Shown: one piece after another, positions 16,167 through 24,016 of the stretch
Numbering within the stretch: the stretch's first letter is position 1
How the letters are laid out: each line of letters starts with the position of its first letter
Source of the DNA: Carnobacterium maltaromaticum DSM 20342
GTDB taxonomy: Bacteria; Bacillota; Bacilli; Lactobacillales; Carnobacteriaceae
Direction of reading: 5' to 3'
NCBI RefSeq assembly: GCF_000744945.1
Contig: NZ_JQMX01000001.1
Coordinates: 2,418,001-2,482,000 of the forward strand
Length of the DNA: 64,000 bases
Program-made: the position numbers and the translations under genes
The notes under the pieces: model-generated
Seen by the model: the letters and a program-made list of their open reading frames with translations, nothing else
Told to the model about the DNA's origin: nothing
Database searches by the model: none

Positions 16167-17273
16167 ATGTTACATGTAAAAAGAAAATTAATAATTGGGC
16201 TGATCTTTCTTCTAAGTCTAGTCAGCGTTATTCCACAAGCGAATGCCTCGCAATTGAAATTTAGTGTTGAACCTGTGATTCCCGAGAACCAAAAAGATAC
16301 TTCTCATAGTTATTTTGATTTAATGATGAAGCCATCGGAGCAACAAACGTTAAAAGTTCATATGCGCAATGATACAGACAATGAAGTTACGGTGATTCCT
16401 AGTGTTCACGCTGCAACAACTAATATAAATGGGGTTGTAGAATATGGTGAATCTAATACTAAACTAGATAAAACAAGCCCTTATAACATTGAAGACATCG
16501 TGAAACCAACTGTAGAAGAAGTAAAAATTCCAGCAAAGGGCTCAACAGACTTAGAGCTGAAAATTGAGATGCCTAAAGATGGTTTTGATGGGATTCTAGC
16601 AGGCGGGATTACGTTAAAAGAGAAAGATGCAACCGAAGAGAGTGAGAAAAAGAATGCTCAACAAGGGTTAGCTATTGAAAATAAATATGCGTATGTAGTC
16701 GCTGTTGTACTTCAAGAAACAGATGTTAAAATTGATTCTGAGTTAAAATTAGGTGCTGTTGAGCCGAATCAAGTTAATGCCCGGAATGTGATTAACGCTA
16801 ACCTACAAAATACACAGGCAAAATACCTAAATCAGCTTTCAGTCGATACAAAAATCACTAAAAAAGGCGAAAGTGAAGTGTTATATACGTCTAAGAAAGA
16901 AGATATGCAGATGGCACCCAATACCTCATTTGCTTATCCGGTCTCATTAAATGGAGAAAAGCTTAAAGCCGGAGACTACACACTGGTGATGACTGCAAAA
17001 TCAATGGATAAAACCTGGAAGTTTAAAAAAGATTTCACTATCAAAGCAGATGTTGCGAAAGAGTTAAATGAAAAAGATGTCACGGTGAAAAAAGACTACA
17101 CATGGCTATATATCGTCATTGGTATTGTATTGATTCTAAGTGCATTAGTTTTAATCTGGTTTATTATGAGAAAGAAAAAGCAAGAAAAGCAAAAACAAGC
17201 AGAACTAAGAAGAAGACAAGCTAAACGAAAAAAACGCGCTCAAAGAGCGAAAATAGAAAAAAATAATGATTAA
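16167..17273 (+). CDS. WxL-interacting protein, DUF916/DUF3324
   Basis: A 368-aa membrane-anchored protein: signal peptide at residues 1-28 (GLIFLLSLVSVIPQANA), two immunoglobulin-like domains (DUF916 with the early motif YFDLMMKPSEQQTL; DUF3324 after about residue 150), a transmembrane helix at about 315-337 (WLYIVIGIVLILSALVLIW) and a long Lys/Arg cytoplasmic tail. Such proteins bind WxL domains and peptidoglycan (CscA-like role). The start is ATG 16167 behind AGGAGG; an open frame reaches back to 15852 but crosses the repeat elements. A paralogue without WxL neighbours is at 54239-55381. Confidence 0.87.
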   Translation: MLHVKRKLIIGLIFLLSLVSVIPQANASQLKFSVEPVIPENQKDTSHSYFDLMMKPSEQQTLKVHMRNDTDNEVTVIPSVHAATTNINGVVEYGESNTKLDKTSPYNIEDIVKPTVEEVKIPAKGSTDLELKIEMPKDGFDGILAGGITLKEKDATEESEKKNAQQGLAIENKYAYVVAVVLQETDVKIDSELKLGAVEPNQVNARNVINANLQNTQAKYLNQLSVDTKITKKGESEVLYTSKKEDMQMAPNTSFAYPVSLNGEKLKAGDYTLVMTAKSMDKTWKFKKDFTIKADVAKELNEKDVTVKKDYTWLYIVIGIVLILSALVLIWFIMRKKKQEKQKQAELRRRQAKRKKRAQRAKIEKNND

Positions 17274-17318
17274 ATGAATCGATTGTTGCTTAATCAATCA
17301 GAACAGGAGAGCGAGAAT

Positions 17319-17543
17319 ATGCGTATCGAAAAAAATTGGGACGATTGCTTTGTTTATACAATAAATTTAGAAATTCCAGCCACTGCTGATCGGAAAAACT
17401 GGTTTATTAATCGCATTATTGTCTTGAAAAATGAGTTGGATTTGTCTGAAATGAAAGACTTTATCAAACAAACATTTGGTCCTGAAGTAATATTGGTACA
17501 TGCTGATTTGTGGGATGAAGGTCTCTTAATCAAGGAAAAATAA
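17319..17543 (+). CDS. Small hypothetical protein
   Basis: A 74-aa acidic, probably cytoplasmic protein starting MRIEKNWDDCFVYTINL, with no signal peptide or membrane segment. The ATG at 17319 has a CAGGAGAG ribosome site 8 nt ahead; an in-frame ATG at 17274, right after the DUF916 stop, lacks one. I recognise no family. It is the last gene before a terminator and may be cotranscribed with the DUF916 gene. Confidence 0.6.
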   Translation: MRIEKNWDDCFVYTINLEIPATADRKNWFINRIIVLKNELDLSEMKDFIKQTFGPEVILVHADLWDEGLLIKEK

Positions 17544-17552
17544 ACGAAAAAT

Positions 17553-17602
17553 AAAACATCGTATGAAATCATTTAGCAAAATAGATTTCGTACGATGTTT
17601 TT
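17553..17602 (+). terminator. Bidirectional terminator after the WxL cluster
   Basis: AAAACATCGTATGAAATC (from 17553) pairs with GATTTCGTACGATGTTTT (ending about 17601), with T-rich ends on both strands. It serves the plus-strand small protein and the minus-strand gene at 17613. Confidence 0.8.
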
Positions 17603-17612
17603 ATTTTGTAAT

Positions 17613-18416
17613 CTATTCAACAACGGTCCATTCATTAATTGATTTCCCGTTAGCATCGAGCATTTCTAGCCAACTATTTGTTCCACCGAAATATAGAAAT
17701 ATCCCAATCTCATTGACACTTTTAAAAGTTAAATCTTCTGTTGTTGTGAAGTCTTTGATTTTATCGCTGTAATCATAGCGTAGTTTTTCACCTAGACGGG
17801 CAGAAAAACCTACCGAACCATCTTTATTTAAAGGCACAGTGGGCATCATTTTGGCACCAGCTTTAAGAAGCATTTCATTCCTTTTTACCCAAAGGGCTGT
17901 GGCTTTACTTTCTCTCGTATCAATGAAAAATTCGATTTGGCTAACTTCTTTTGTCCATCTATGACGTGCTTTTGCAGGTTTGGCTTTAGGCTTTGGTAGA
18001 TCAGTCTTAGGTTCAATTTGGTAGCCAAATTTCTCGAGAATAAAGAATAAGGTTTCGAGATAAGCGTTAACCGTTTTTTCAGCATTTGTAGGAACTTGCC
18101 CTTCAGGATTGCTTAGACTCACCAAATTGACTCCTTTATCAGATGCTTGAGCAAGGAATAACTGTTCTAAATGTTCAGGTTCGATTTCCCATGGGGGTGT
18201 GATAGTCATGACTTGATTAAATTCAACATCTTTTAAATTAGCTGGAAAATTTGTTGTACCACTAGCAACAAATTCGTTATTTTTCAATAGAAAATAAAGA
18301 GTATGTTCGGTTTTGGGAATTTCTTGAGCTTTAACTATTGTGATGGTTCCTTCTTGCTGATTAAATTGAATCGTTGTTTGCATTTCTGAAATAAGGACGT
18401 CTAATTTAAGTTCCAT
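17613..18416 (-). CDS. Conserved-looking hypothetical protein
   Basis: A 267-aa cytoplasmic-type protein with no signal or membrane segment. The N-terminal half (residues 1-125) looks like a beta-rich domain. A Lys/Pro-rich linker at about 140-155 (PKPKAKPAKARHRW) joins a C-terminal domain with FFIDTRESKATALWVKR and a Trp-rich end (FGGTNSWLEML). I do not recognise the family. An extended -10 (TGTTATAAT on the minus strand, 18449-18454) lies 30 nt upstream of the start. Monocistronic. Confidence 0.6.
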   Translation of the reverse strand: MELKLDVLISEMQTTIQFNQQEGTITIVKAQEIPKTEHTLYFLLKNNEFVASGTTNFPANLKDVEFNQVMTITPPWEIEPEHLEQLFLAQASDKGVNLVSLSNPEGQVPTNAEKTVNAYLETLFFILEKFGYQIEPKTDLPKPKAKPAKARHRWTKEVSQIEFFIDTRESKATALWVKRNEMLLKAGAKMMPTVPLNKDGSVGFSARLGEKLRYDYSDKIKDFTTTEDLTFKSVNEIGIFLYFGGTNSWLEMLDANGKSINEWTVVE

Positions 18417-18528
18417 AAGTCACACCTTCTACCTTGTATTTTATGAGTATTATAACATACAGATGAAATCAACAGTAATTTTAAGTTAATAAGTGGAATT
18501 TAACCAAGGAGAAATTAATGGTTAAGGC

Positions 18529-18557
18529 AAGACAATAACTAAGGAATAAGCTATACT
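18529..18557 (+). promoter_or_regulatory. Promoter of the SRPBCC/DUF1801 gene pair
   Basis: AAGACA (18529-18534), a 17-bp spacer and TATACT (18552-18557) make a fair vegetative promoter about 70 nt before the ATG at 18629. Confidence 0.45.
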
Positions 18558-18628
18558 AATCTCAAATGAGACAATTTAGTATGAACGCATATCACCTTTT
18601 TAAAAATCTAGTATCGGAGGAATAGACA

Positions 18629-19030
18629 ATGGCAGAATTAGTTTTAGATTTTCAATTTACCAGCTCAATTAATCAAGTTTGGACAGCCTTAACAGATTCA
18701 AATATGCTAGCAAAATGGATGTGGAAAAACGATTTTAAACCGGTTGTTGGGTATAAATTTACCTACCGTGCAGAACCAAATGAGTGGTGGGATGGCATTG
18801 TAGAAGGTCAAGTTCTTGAAGTAGAAGAGCCTCATAGCTTGTCCTACACATGGGGAACAGGTCCAGAAGTTCATACGGTTGTTTGGACTTTAACAGCGCT
18901 AGAAGACGGTGGTACACAATTGCATCTTGATCAAACTGGCATTAGTGAACAGCCTGGCGCGTTAGAAGGAGCCAAATATGGGCAAATGGAATTAGTGGGC
19001 AAACTAGAAAAATTATTGGCTGAAGCATAA
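18629..19030 (+). CDS. SRPBCC (AHSA1/START-like) domain protein
   Basis: A 133-aa single-domain protein of the AHSA1-type SRPBCC superfamily: FTSSINQVWTALTDSNMLAKWMW at the start, WWDGIVEGQVLEVEEPHSLSYTW in the middle and a C-terminal helix. These domains form a hydrophobic ligand-binding helix-grip; the ligand here is unknown. The ribosome site is GGAGG. The next gene follows 15 nt later, so the two form a small operon. Confidence 0.8.
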   Translation: MAELVLDFQFTSSINQVWTALTDSNMLAKWMWKNDFKPVVGYKFTYRAEPNEWWDGIVEGQVLEVEEPHSLSYTWGTGPEVHTVVWTLTALEDGGTQLHLDQTGISEQPGALEGAKYGQMELVGKLEKLLAEA

Positions 19031-19045
19031 GAATAGGAGGGAAAT

Positions 19046-19417
19046 ATGGATACATTTACAGAATTTATTGCAGAAATTGAGCAACCAGAGCAGCGAGCTC
19101 GAGTAGAGGAAGTTTTAACATGGGCAACCACCAAGTTTCCTACTTTGGAGAAAAAGATTGCTTGGAACCAACCAATGTTAACAGATCACGGAACCTTTAT
19201 TATTGGATTTAGTGTCTCTAAAAAACATTTGGCAGTTGCGCCTGAAGCGCTAGGAATGGAGGTATTCTCAGACCAAATTAAAGAAGCGGGATATGGACAA
19301 ACTAAAAATTTGATGCAAATTCCTTGGGAAAGTCCAATTGATTATGGATTACTCGAAAGAATGATTGAATTCAATATATCAGATAAAGCCAACTATTCAA
19401 GTTTTTGGCGGAAATAG
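19046..19417 (+). CDS. DUF1801-family protein (YdhG-like)
   Basis: A 123-aa protein with the DUF1801 pattern: an N-terminal helical segment, EKKIAWNQPMLTDHGTFIIGFSVSKKHLAVAPE in the centre and a C-terminal WESPIDYGLLERMIEFNI. Some relatives are described as frataxin-like iron chaperones, but no iron ligands can be assigned here. Cotranscribed with the SRPBCC gene; AGGAGGG lies ahead of the ATG. Confidence 0.75.
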   Translation: MDTFTEFIAEIEQPEQRARVEEVLTWATTKFPTLEKKIAWNQPMLTDHGTFIIGFSVSKKHLAVAPEALGMEVFSDQIKEAGYGQTKNLMQIPWESPIDYGLLERMIEFNISDKANYSSFWRK

Positions 19418-19473
19418 GTTGCTAAGCCATCTGTTCATGAGTACTACAGCATGAAATGAACTCAGTTTAAGAG

Positions 19474-19504
19474 ACTGCTTTTTATCGTTAAAAGCAGTTT
19501 TTCT
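19474..19504 (+). terminator. Terminator after the DUF1801 gene
   Basis: ACTGCTTTT (from 19474) pairs with AAAAGCAGT, followed by TTTTTC. Confidence 0.75.
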
Positions 19505-19563
19505 TTATGTGGTGCATATTTAGAGAATATTAAATGAAAGAAAAAGGAAAGGGAGTCAGGCCT

Positions 19564-20415
19564 TTGGTAACAGAAATTAACCAAGTTAGTACATTAAAAA
19601 ATCCAGAAATAAGTGAAGTTAATCAGTTGATTACAGCGTTACAGAAAAAGAAAAATCTTTCTTTCAAATTAAATAAAGGTATGATTGCAGAAGAAAATCC
19701 TTATGTTAACCATATTCTATATCGGAATCAAGGTGTTTTACTTGGATATATGTTACTTAGTGCTTACGATCCTCAAGAATTAGAGGTCACGACTGTTTTT
19801 GATGGGACTCAGCAAGAATTTATGCTGATGTATACTTGCTTAAAGCAATATGGCAAAGAAAAAAATAATAAAAATTGTCTTTTTATCGTAGATCAAGAAG
19901 ATACTCTTCTTACTAGTATCATAAAAGAATTAGAAATCCCTTATGCTTTTTCAGAGTATCACATGGGGTTTAATCAAGATCACTTGACTACGTTTAATAA
20001 AACCAAATCTTTGGAATTATTAGATGCCCAAGAATCTGATCGAGAAATCATTGTGAGATTAAATGAAGAACGCTTTGATAATCAAGAAATTACAACGAAA
20101 GAACTGATGGAAGTCGAGCTTGAGGGGATTCAGTTAGTTCGTGTAAATGGAGAAATTGTTGGTAAATTAAAAGTTGATAATTACCAAGGAGAAGTTGGAA
20201 TCTATGGTTTTATGGTTGCTCCTCATATAAGAGGACAGGGAGTTGGGCGAGCTACTTTAGAAGCAGTCATTACAACTATTTATAAAAATAAAATAGATAA
20301 GCTTTATTTAGAAGTTGAATCAACAAATGCACGCGCATTACATTTGTACCAATCGATGGGATTTAGAATCGAAGCAAAATTTGATTATTATGATGAGAAG
20401 TATTCAATAACTTGA
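19564..20415 (+). CDS. GNAT-family N-acetyltransferase
   Basis: A protein of about 283 aa with a degenerate N-terminal GNAT-like half and a typical C-terminal GNAT domain: GFMVAPHIRGQGVGRATLEAVI (acetyl-CoA-binding motif A, Q/RxxGxG) and EVESTNARALHLYQSMGF. The most likely start is TTG 19564, 8 nt after AAAGGGAG; the upstream in-frame ATG 19534 has no ribosome site. Two-domain GNATs often acetylate small amines; the substrate is unknown. Confidence 0.78.
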   Translation: MVTEINQVSTLKNPEISEVNQLITALQKKKNLSFKLNKGMIAEENPYVNHILYRNQGVLLGYMLLSAYDPQELEVTTVFDGTQQEFMLMYTCLKQYGKEKNNKNCLFIVDQEDTLLTSIIKELEIPYAFSEYHMGFNQDHLTTFNKTKSLELLDAQESDREIIVRLNEERFDNQEITTKELMEVELEGIQLVRVNGEIVGKLKVDNYQGEVGIYGFMVAPHIRGQGVGRATLEAVITTIYKNKIDKLYLEVESTNARALHLYQSMGFRIEAKFDYYDEKYSIT

Positions 20416-20417
20416 TC

Positions 20418-20462
20418 AAGTGAAAAAATCTAGGAACCATAGTTCTTAGATTTTTTCACTTT
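20418..20462. terminator. Bidirectional terminator
   Basis: AAGTGAAAAAATCTAGGAAC (from 20418) pairs with the complementary arm ending at 20462. It serves the acetyltransferase and, on the minus strand, overlaps the last codons of the LuxR-type regulator. Confidence 0.85.
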
Positions 20463-21512
20463 ATTTTTTTGAATAAGCTGTGGCAATAGTTCATTACGGC
20501 TACTGATAGCTAATTTAGTGAAAATTGATTTGATATGATCTTGGACAGTATAAACAGAAATTGCCAATTCACTGGCAATCAGTTTGTTGCTTAGGCCAGA
20601 TAAAATATAACCAACAACTTTTTGCTCTTGAGCAGTTAACTGCTTTTGCAGCATTTGATAATTGATTTTTTCTGATAAACTTGGCTCTTGGAAAGTGATG
20701 CTTACTTGCTGAATTTTTGGTGAATCCAAGGGTGTTACATATCTGCTTGCCACCACACTCACTAATTCTCCGTCATCAAGTGAAAGCAACAGTTTTTCAG
20801 AAGGTTCTTTAGAGAAAAATAAACGGGTAGCTAAGTTTTGCAGAGGAATAGGAATTTGGTTAGAAGGCAGCTGCAATTCTACTTGGAGACGATGCAACCA
20901 AGATTCACCTGAATGTGTATAACCGACTAATTCTAATTGTTTATTTAACATAATGAAGGAAGCCAACTCTTGGTTTTCTAATGGTTGATTCGTTAGTTGG
21001 AATTGAGCTGATTTACCTAAGTAAGCAGCAATAAATGGTGCTATATAAGTCAGTAAATCAGCTTCACCTTTAGTGAAAAAGCCATCATCAGTTGCTTTAA
21101 ACAGAGTCAGGAATCCCCAACAGATATCTTGATAAATGAGGGCTATCCGCATTTCATCTGCAATATTTGCAGGTGCTAAAATTTCTGTGAATTTCTTGTT
21201 GTCTATCAGAATTGGATTCGCCAATTGACTCAAAATAGAAATGTCGGTTTGTGTTTTAAGCATTTGACGATAAGTATGGACCGATTCATCTAGATATTCA
21301 TAGCTCATTAATTGTGGATGAATAGCTTGGATTTTTTTATCCGTGGTAGCTTGTCTCGTTAAAAGTGTTTCTGAATCAATTAAATGGAAGCAAATTGAAC
21401 TAAAAAGGCTCTCCTTTTTCAAAAAAAGACTGATACTTTTTTGATAACTGACTAAATCTTGAGATGTTAAGGCAATTTTTTGCAGCTGTTTTTTTAGCAT
21501 CGTTTCATTCAA
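20430..21512 (-). CDS. LuxR-family transcriptional regulator
   Basis: A 360-aa protein with a C-terminal LuxR/GerE-type helix-turn-helix at about residues 290-350 (LTAQEQKVVGYILSGLSNKLIASELAISVYTVQDHIKSIF). The N-terminal 280 residues look GAF-like (a helical start, then beta-rich segments such as EMRIALIYQDICWGFLTLF), suggesting a small-molecule sensor. It diverges from the saccharopine-dehydrogenase-like gene, which may be its target. No phospho-acceptor receiver domain is present. Confidence 0.8.
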   Translation of the reverse strand: MNETMLKKQLQKIALTSQDLVSYQKSISLFLKKESLFSSICFHLIDSETLLTRQATTDKKIQAIHPQLMSYEYLDESVHTYRQMLKTQTDISILSQLANPILIDNKKFTEILAPANIADEMRIALIYQDICWGFLTLFKATDDGFFTKGEADLLTYIAPFIAAYLGKSAQFQLTNQPLENQELASFIMLNKQLELVGYTHSGESWLHRLQVELQLPSNQIPIPLQNLATRLFFSKEPSEKLLLSLDDGELVSVVASRYVTPLDSPKIQQVSITFQEPSLSEKINYQMLQKQLTAQEQKVVGYILSGLSNKLIASELAISVYTVQDHIKSIFTKLAISSRNELLPQLIQKNKVKKSKNYGS

Positions 21513-21642
21513 CAGATAACCTCCTTCAGCCCCTGTAATTAGGGATGGTGCTTTTTTTAAATTATTTTATACTTAAGCATAGCCTAATGAAACAAAGATG
21601 GCTAGAAAAACGTTTGTGGGGCATTTAAGGAGGCATTTGAAA

Positions 21643-22716
21643 ATGAAAAAAATTGTCGTTATTGGTGGTTATGGTCATGTTGGTGGACAGGTTAGTCGCC
21701 AATTAGCAAAGCGCTATTCAACGGTTGTTGTCGCTGGACGCAGTGAAGAAAAGGCATTAAAATTTAGTCGAAATTCGTCAGAAAAATTGAGCTATTTAAG
21801 TGTTGATTTAACTAACGAGGACGATTGGGATTTCTTACAAAATACGGATTTAGTTATTATTTGTATTGATCAGACAAATACGTTGTTCTTGGAACGTTGT
21901 TTAGAGTTAGGTGTTGATTACTTAGATATTTCAGCAAATTATGCTTTTTTTCAACAACTCATGTATCTAGATAAAGGGAAGCAAAACAGTACCGCTATTT
22001 TAGGTGTGGGGTTAGCTCCTGGGTTAACCAATTTAGTAGCAAAAGAGAGTTTAAAATTAATGCCTCGTTCTGAAAAAATTGATATTTCTATTTTACTAGG
22101 CTTGGGAGACACCCATGGAAAAGAGGCAATGAGTTGGACGATTAAAAATATGAATACACGCTACACATTAGCTGATTCAACCTTAGTAACTAGTTTTACT
22201 GGTGGAGAAAAAATTCGTTTTTCGGGAGATCGCCGCCTGCGAAAAGCTTATTTTTTTCCTTTTCCAGATCAACTTACTTTGCCAAGTAGCTTAGCCATTC
22301 CGATAGTGAAGACTCGTCTAGCCTTTGATTCTCGAAGTGCAACGGGAATTTTCGCAGCGTTGACTAAATTAAACCTAATTCGATTTTTAGAAAAAAATAG
22401 AGTTAAATCTTTAGTGTTGGCCCTTTTTCAAAAAATAAAAATCGGACAACCAACCTATCAAATTAAAATTGATGCGTATAAGAAAACAGAACATGTAGGT
22501 CTCTTTTTAAAAGGTAAAAATGAGGCGCAGATTACGGCAGACATGGCAATTGCAACGGCTATTCTCTTACTAGAAGGTGGTCACTCTAAAGGCATCTATC
22601 AAATTGATGAGCTTTTTTATTTAAAAGAACAAGATAACAACTTAATTTTGGTTGTGGAACAATCTGACAATCAAATACAGATAAATCAAGAACCAATTGA
22701 GTATGGACGTCTATAG
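21643..22716 (+). CDS. Saccharopine dehydrogenase-like NAD(P)-binding protein
   Basis: A 357-aa protein starting with a Rossmann fold, KKIVVIGGYGHVGGQVSRQL (GxGxxG type, residues 2-21), and the family's GVGLAPGLTNLVAKES segment near residue 125. It resembles saccharopine dehydrogenase-related membrane-associated reductases; the reaction is unknown. The start is ATG 21643 with AAGGAGG ahead; a frame open from 21598 lacks a ribosome site. Divergent from the LuxR regulator. Confidence 0.75.
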   Translation: MKKIVVIGGYGHVGGQVSRQLAKRYSTVVVAGRSEEKALKFSRNSSEKLSYLSVDLTNEDDWDFLQNTDLVIICIDQTNTLFLERCLELGVDYLDISANYAFFQQLMYLDKGKQNSTAILGVGLAPGLTNLVAKESLKLMPRSEKIDISILLGLGDTHGKEAMSWTIKNMNTRYTLADSTLVTSFTGGEKIRFSGDRRLRKAYFFPFPDQLTLPSSLAIPIVKTRLAFDSRSATGIFAALTKLNLIRFLEKNRVKSLVLALFQKIKIGQPTYQIKIDAYKKTEHVGLFLKGKNEAQITADMAIATAILLLEGGHSKGIYQIDELFYLKEQDNNLILVVEQSDNQIQINQEPIEYGRL

Positions 22717-22723
22717 ATAGAAA

Positions 22724-22754
22724 AAGAGGCTAAGGAATTTTTCCTTAGCCTCTT
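22724..22754. terminator. Bidirectional terminator
   Basis: AAGAGGCTAAGGAA (22724-22737) pairs with TTCCTTAGCCTCTT (22741-22754), between two converging genes. Confidence 0.85.
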
Positions 22755-22763
22755 CCAATCGTA

Positions 22764-23612
22764 TTATTTACTTGCTTTTTCACCAGCTTCAATATAGCTT
22801 AAATCATTTACATCACCTAATTTAAATTCTCCATCTTTATACGTAATTGTTGTGACACTAGCATTTTTAAAACCACCATCTGGTAATTTAAAGTCATCAA
22901 ACAAGGTATCAACTAATGCCCCCATACTTAAACCATGGGAAACAAGTAAAACATTGTGATCGCCTTTTTTACTTTCTTTTTCAGCTAATTCAGTAATACC
23001 TGCTTTTAGACGAGCAGAAATCGTTGCATAATCTTCTGCAGGCCAATTAATACCCTCTTCAACTTTTTCTTTATCTAATGCAGCAACACTGTTGGCAAAA
23101 TCTTTTGGAGAAATGCCGGCACTTTGCCACTCTTCTAATGTTTTTCCTTGGCTTTGAGCAATATCTGTCCACATAGTTTCATTTAAGTCACCTTCATAAG
23201 TACCAAAGTTAAACTCACGGAAGCGTTCATCTGTTTGTAATGCCACTTTAGATGACTTTTTATTTTCATCTAAGATAATACGTGCTGTTTGCATCGCACG
23301 TCCGCTATCGCTACTATATGCGGTTTTAAATTCAACATCTTCTAAACCTTTACCAGCAAAACCAACCACTTCTTCCCCAGCAGGAGTTAGGACAGCATCT
23401 GACCATCCTTGTACACGATCCGTTGTATTTAGCATTGTTTTACCATGACGGACAACATAAAAAGTGACTTCTCCATCTGTAGTTGTTGCGACTTCTGAAC
23501 TTGATGAACTCGATTCTTTTTTATCTGCTGTTGTATTGTTTGTGCCACAGCCAACCATTAATAGTGCTCCAAAGGCTACAATCGCCAACTTACCCCAATG
23601 TTTTTTCATCAT
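22764..23612 (-). CDS. Histidine phosphatase (phosphoglycerate mutase-like) lipoprotein
   Basis: A 282-aa lipoprotein: lipobox LLMVGC with Cys22, a Ser/Thr-rich linker, then a histidine-phosphatase domain with the catalytic RHG motif VVRHGKT near residue 56, a conserved REFNFGTYEGD and the second catalytic His in LLVSHGLSMGALV. It probably dephosphorylates small phosphoesters outside the membrane. Its upstream region has two control layers: a Fur-like palindrome at 23661-23679 and, further up, a bgl-type promoter with cre and RAT elements (23730-23884). The start may be either of two adjacent ATGs. Confidence 0.83.
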   Translation of the reverse strand: MMKKHWGKLAIVAFGALLMVGCGTNNTTADKKESSSSSSEVATTTDGEVTFYVVRHGKTMLNTTDRVQGWSDAVLTPAGEEVVGFAGKGLEDVEFKTAYSSDSGRAMQTARIILDENKKSSKVALQTDERFREFNFGTYEGDLNETMWTDIAQSQGKTLEEWQSAGISPKDFANSVAALDKEKVEEGINWPAEDYATISARLKAGITELAEKESKKGDHNVLLVSHGLSMGALVDTLFDDFKLPDGGFKNASVTTITYKDGEFKLGDVNDLSYIEAGEKASK

Positions 23613-23660
23613 TTATTCTCTCCCTTTTTTCATTTATCTTCTCAGCTACTTTTGTATTCA

Positions 23661-23679
23661 TTGAGAGCGTCCTCTCTAA
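23661..23679 (-). promoter_or_regulatory. Fur-box-like palindrome upstream of the phosphatase lipoprotein
   Basis: TTGAGAGCGTCCTCTCTAA closely resembles the block at 55901-55919 upstream of the heme-monooxygenase-like gene, and the similarity extends on both sides (TGTATT before, AAAGGAACT after). Both are on the same side of minus-strand genes. Metal control is inferred. Confidence 0.4.
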
Positions 23680-23729
23680 AAGGAACTGTTGAAGTTAGAC
23701 CCCAAAAAGCTATTTTTAAGCAAAAAAAT

Positions 23730-23822
23730 AAACCTAAACCAATTCAGTCGCTAAAAAATACATAAAGTATCTGTTAGTTCTAAATTCGTTAAGGTTTTGC
23801 CCAAAATACTGGTAACAATCCT
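23730..23822 (-). promoter_or_regulatory. LicT/BglG-type RAT antiterminator with overlapping terminator
   Basis: On the minus strand 23822-23791 reads AGGATTGTTACC...GGGCAAAACCTT, matching the ribonucleic antiterminator bound by BglG/LicT proteins. The AACCTTAACGAATT part can instead pair with a downstream arm (23730-23744) to form a terminator before a T-rich run. The element is nearly the same as the one ahead of the beta-glucoside PTS gene (60588-60669), though its terminator stem is less perfect. Confidence 0.78.
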
Positions 23823-23855
23823 AAGTATTTTTCAATTGTTTTTTTGCTCTATATG

Positions 23856-23884
23856 AATATACCACATAGAGTAAGCGTTTTCAA
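23856..23884 (-). promoter_or_regulatory. bgl-type promoter with cre site
   Basis: On the minus strand TTGAAA (23884-23879), a 17-bp spacer and TATATT (23861-23856). A catabolite-responsive element, read on the plus strand AGTAAGCGTTTTCA (23870-23883), overlaps the -35, so CcpA should repress. Together with the RAT this is the classic beta-glucoside operon promoter layout. Confidence 0.75.
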
Positions 23885-24016
23885 CTATATTAAGAACATT
23901 TGCTATTATTTTGTATAAAAGTTGTCACAATAAAGGATTATCTAGATTTTATCCCCAAGTGTGGTAGTATAAAGTAAGAAATTTGTTTTTTATTTTTAAT
24001 GGAGGTGGCGAATAAA

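Noticed and set aside
18514..18538. Six-codon leader peptide (MVKARQ) after AAGGAG
   Set aside because: It lies upstream of the predicted promoter of the next gene, so it is unlikely to be in that transcript.
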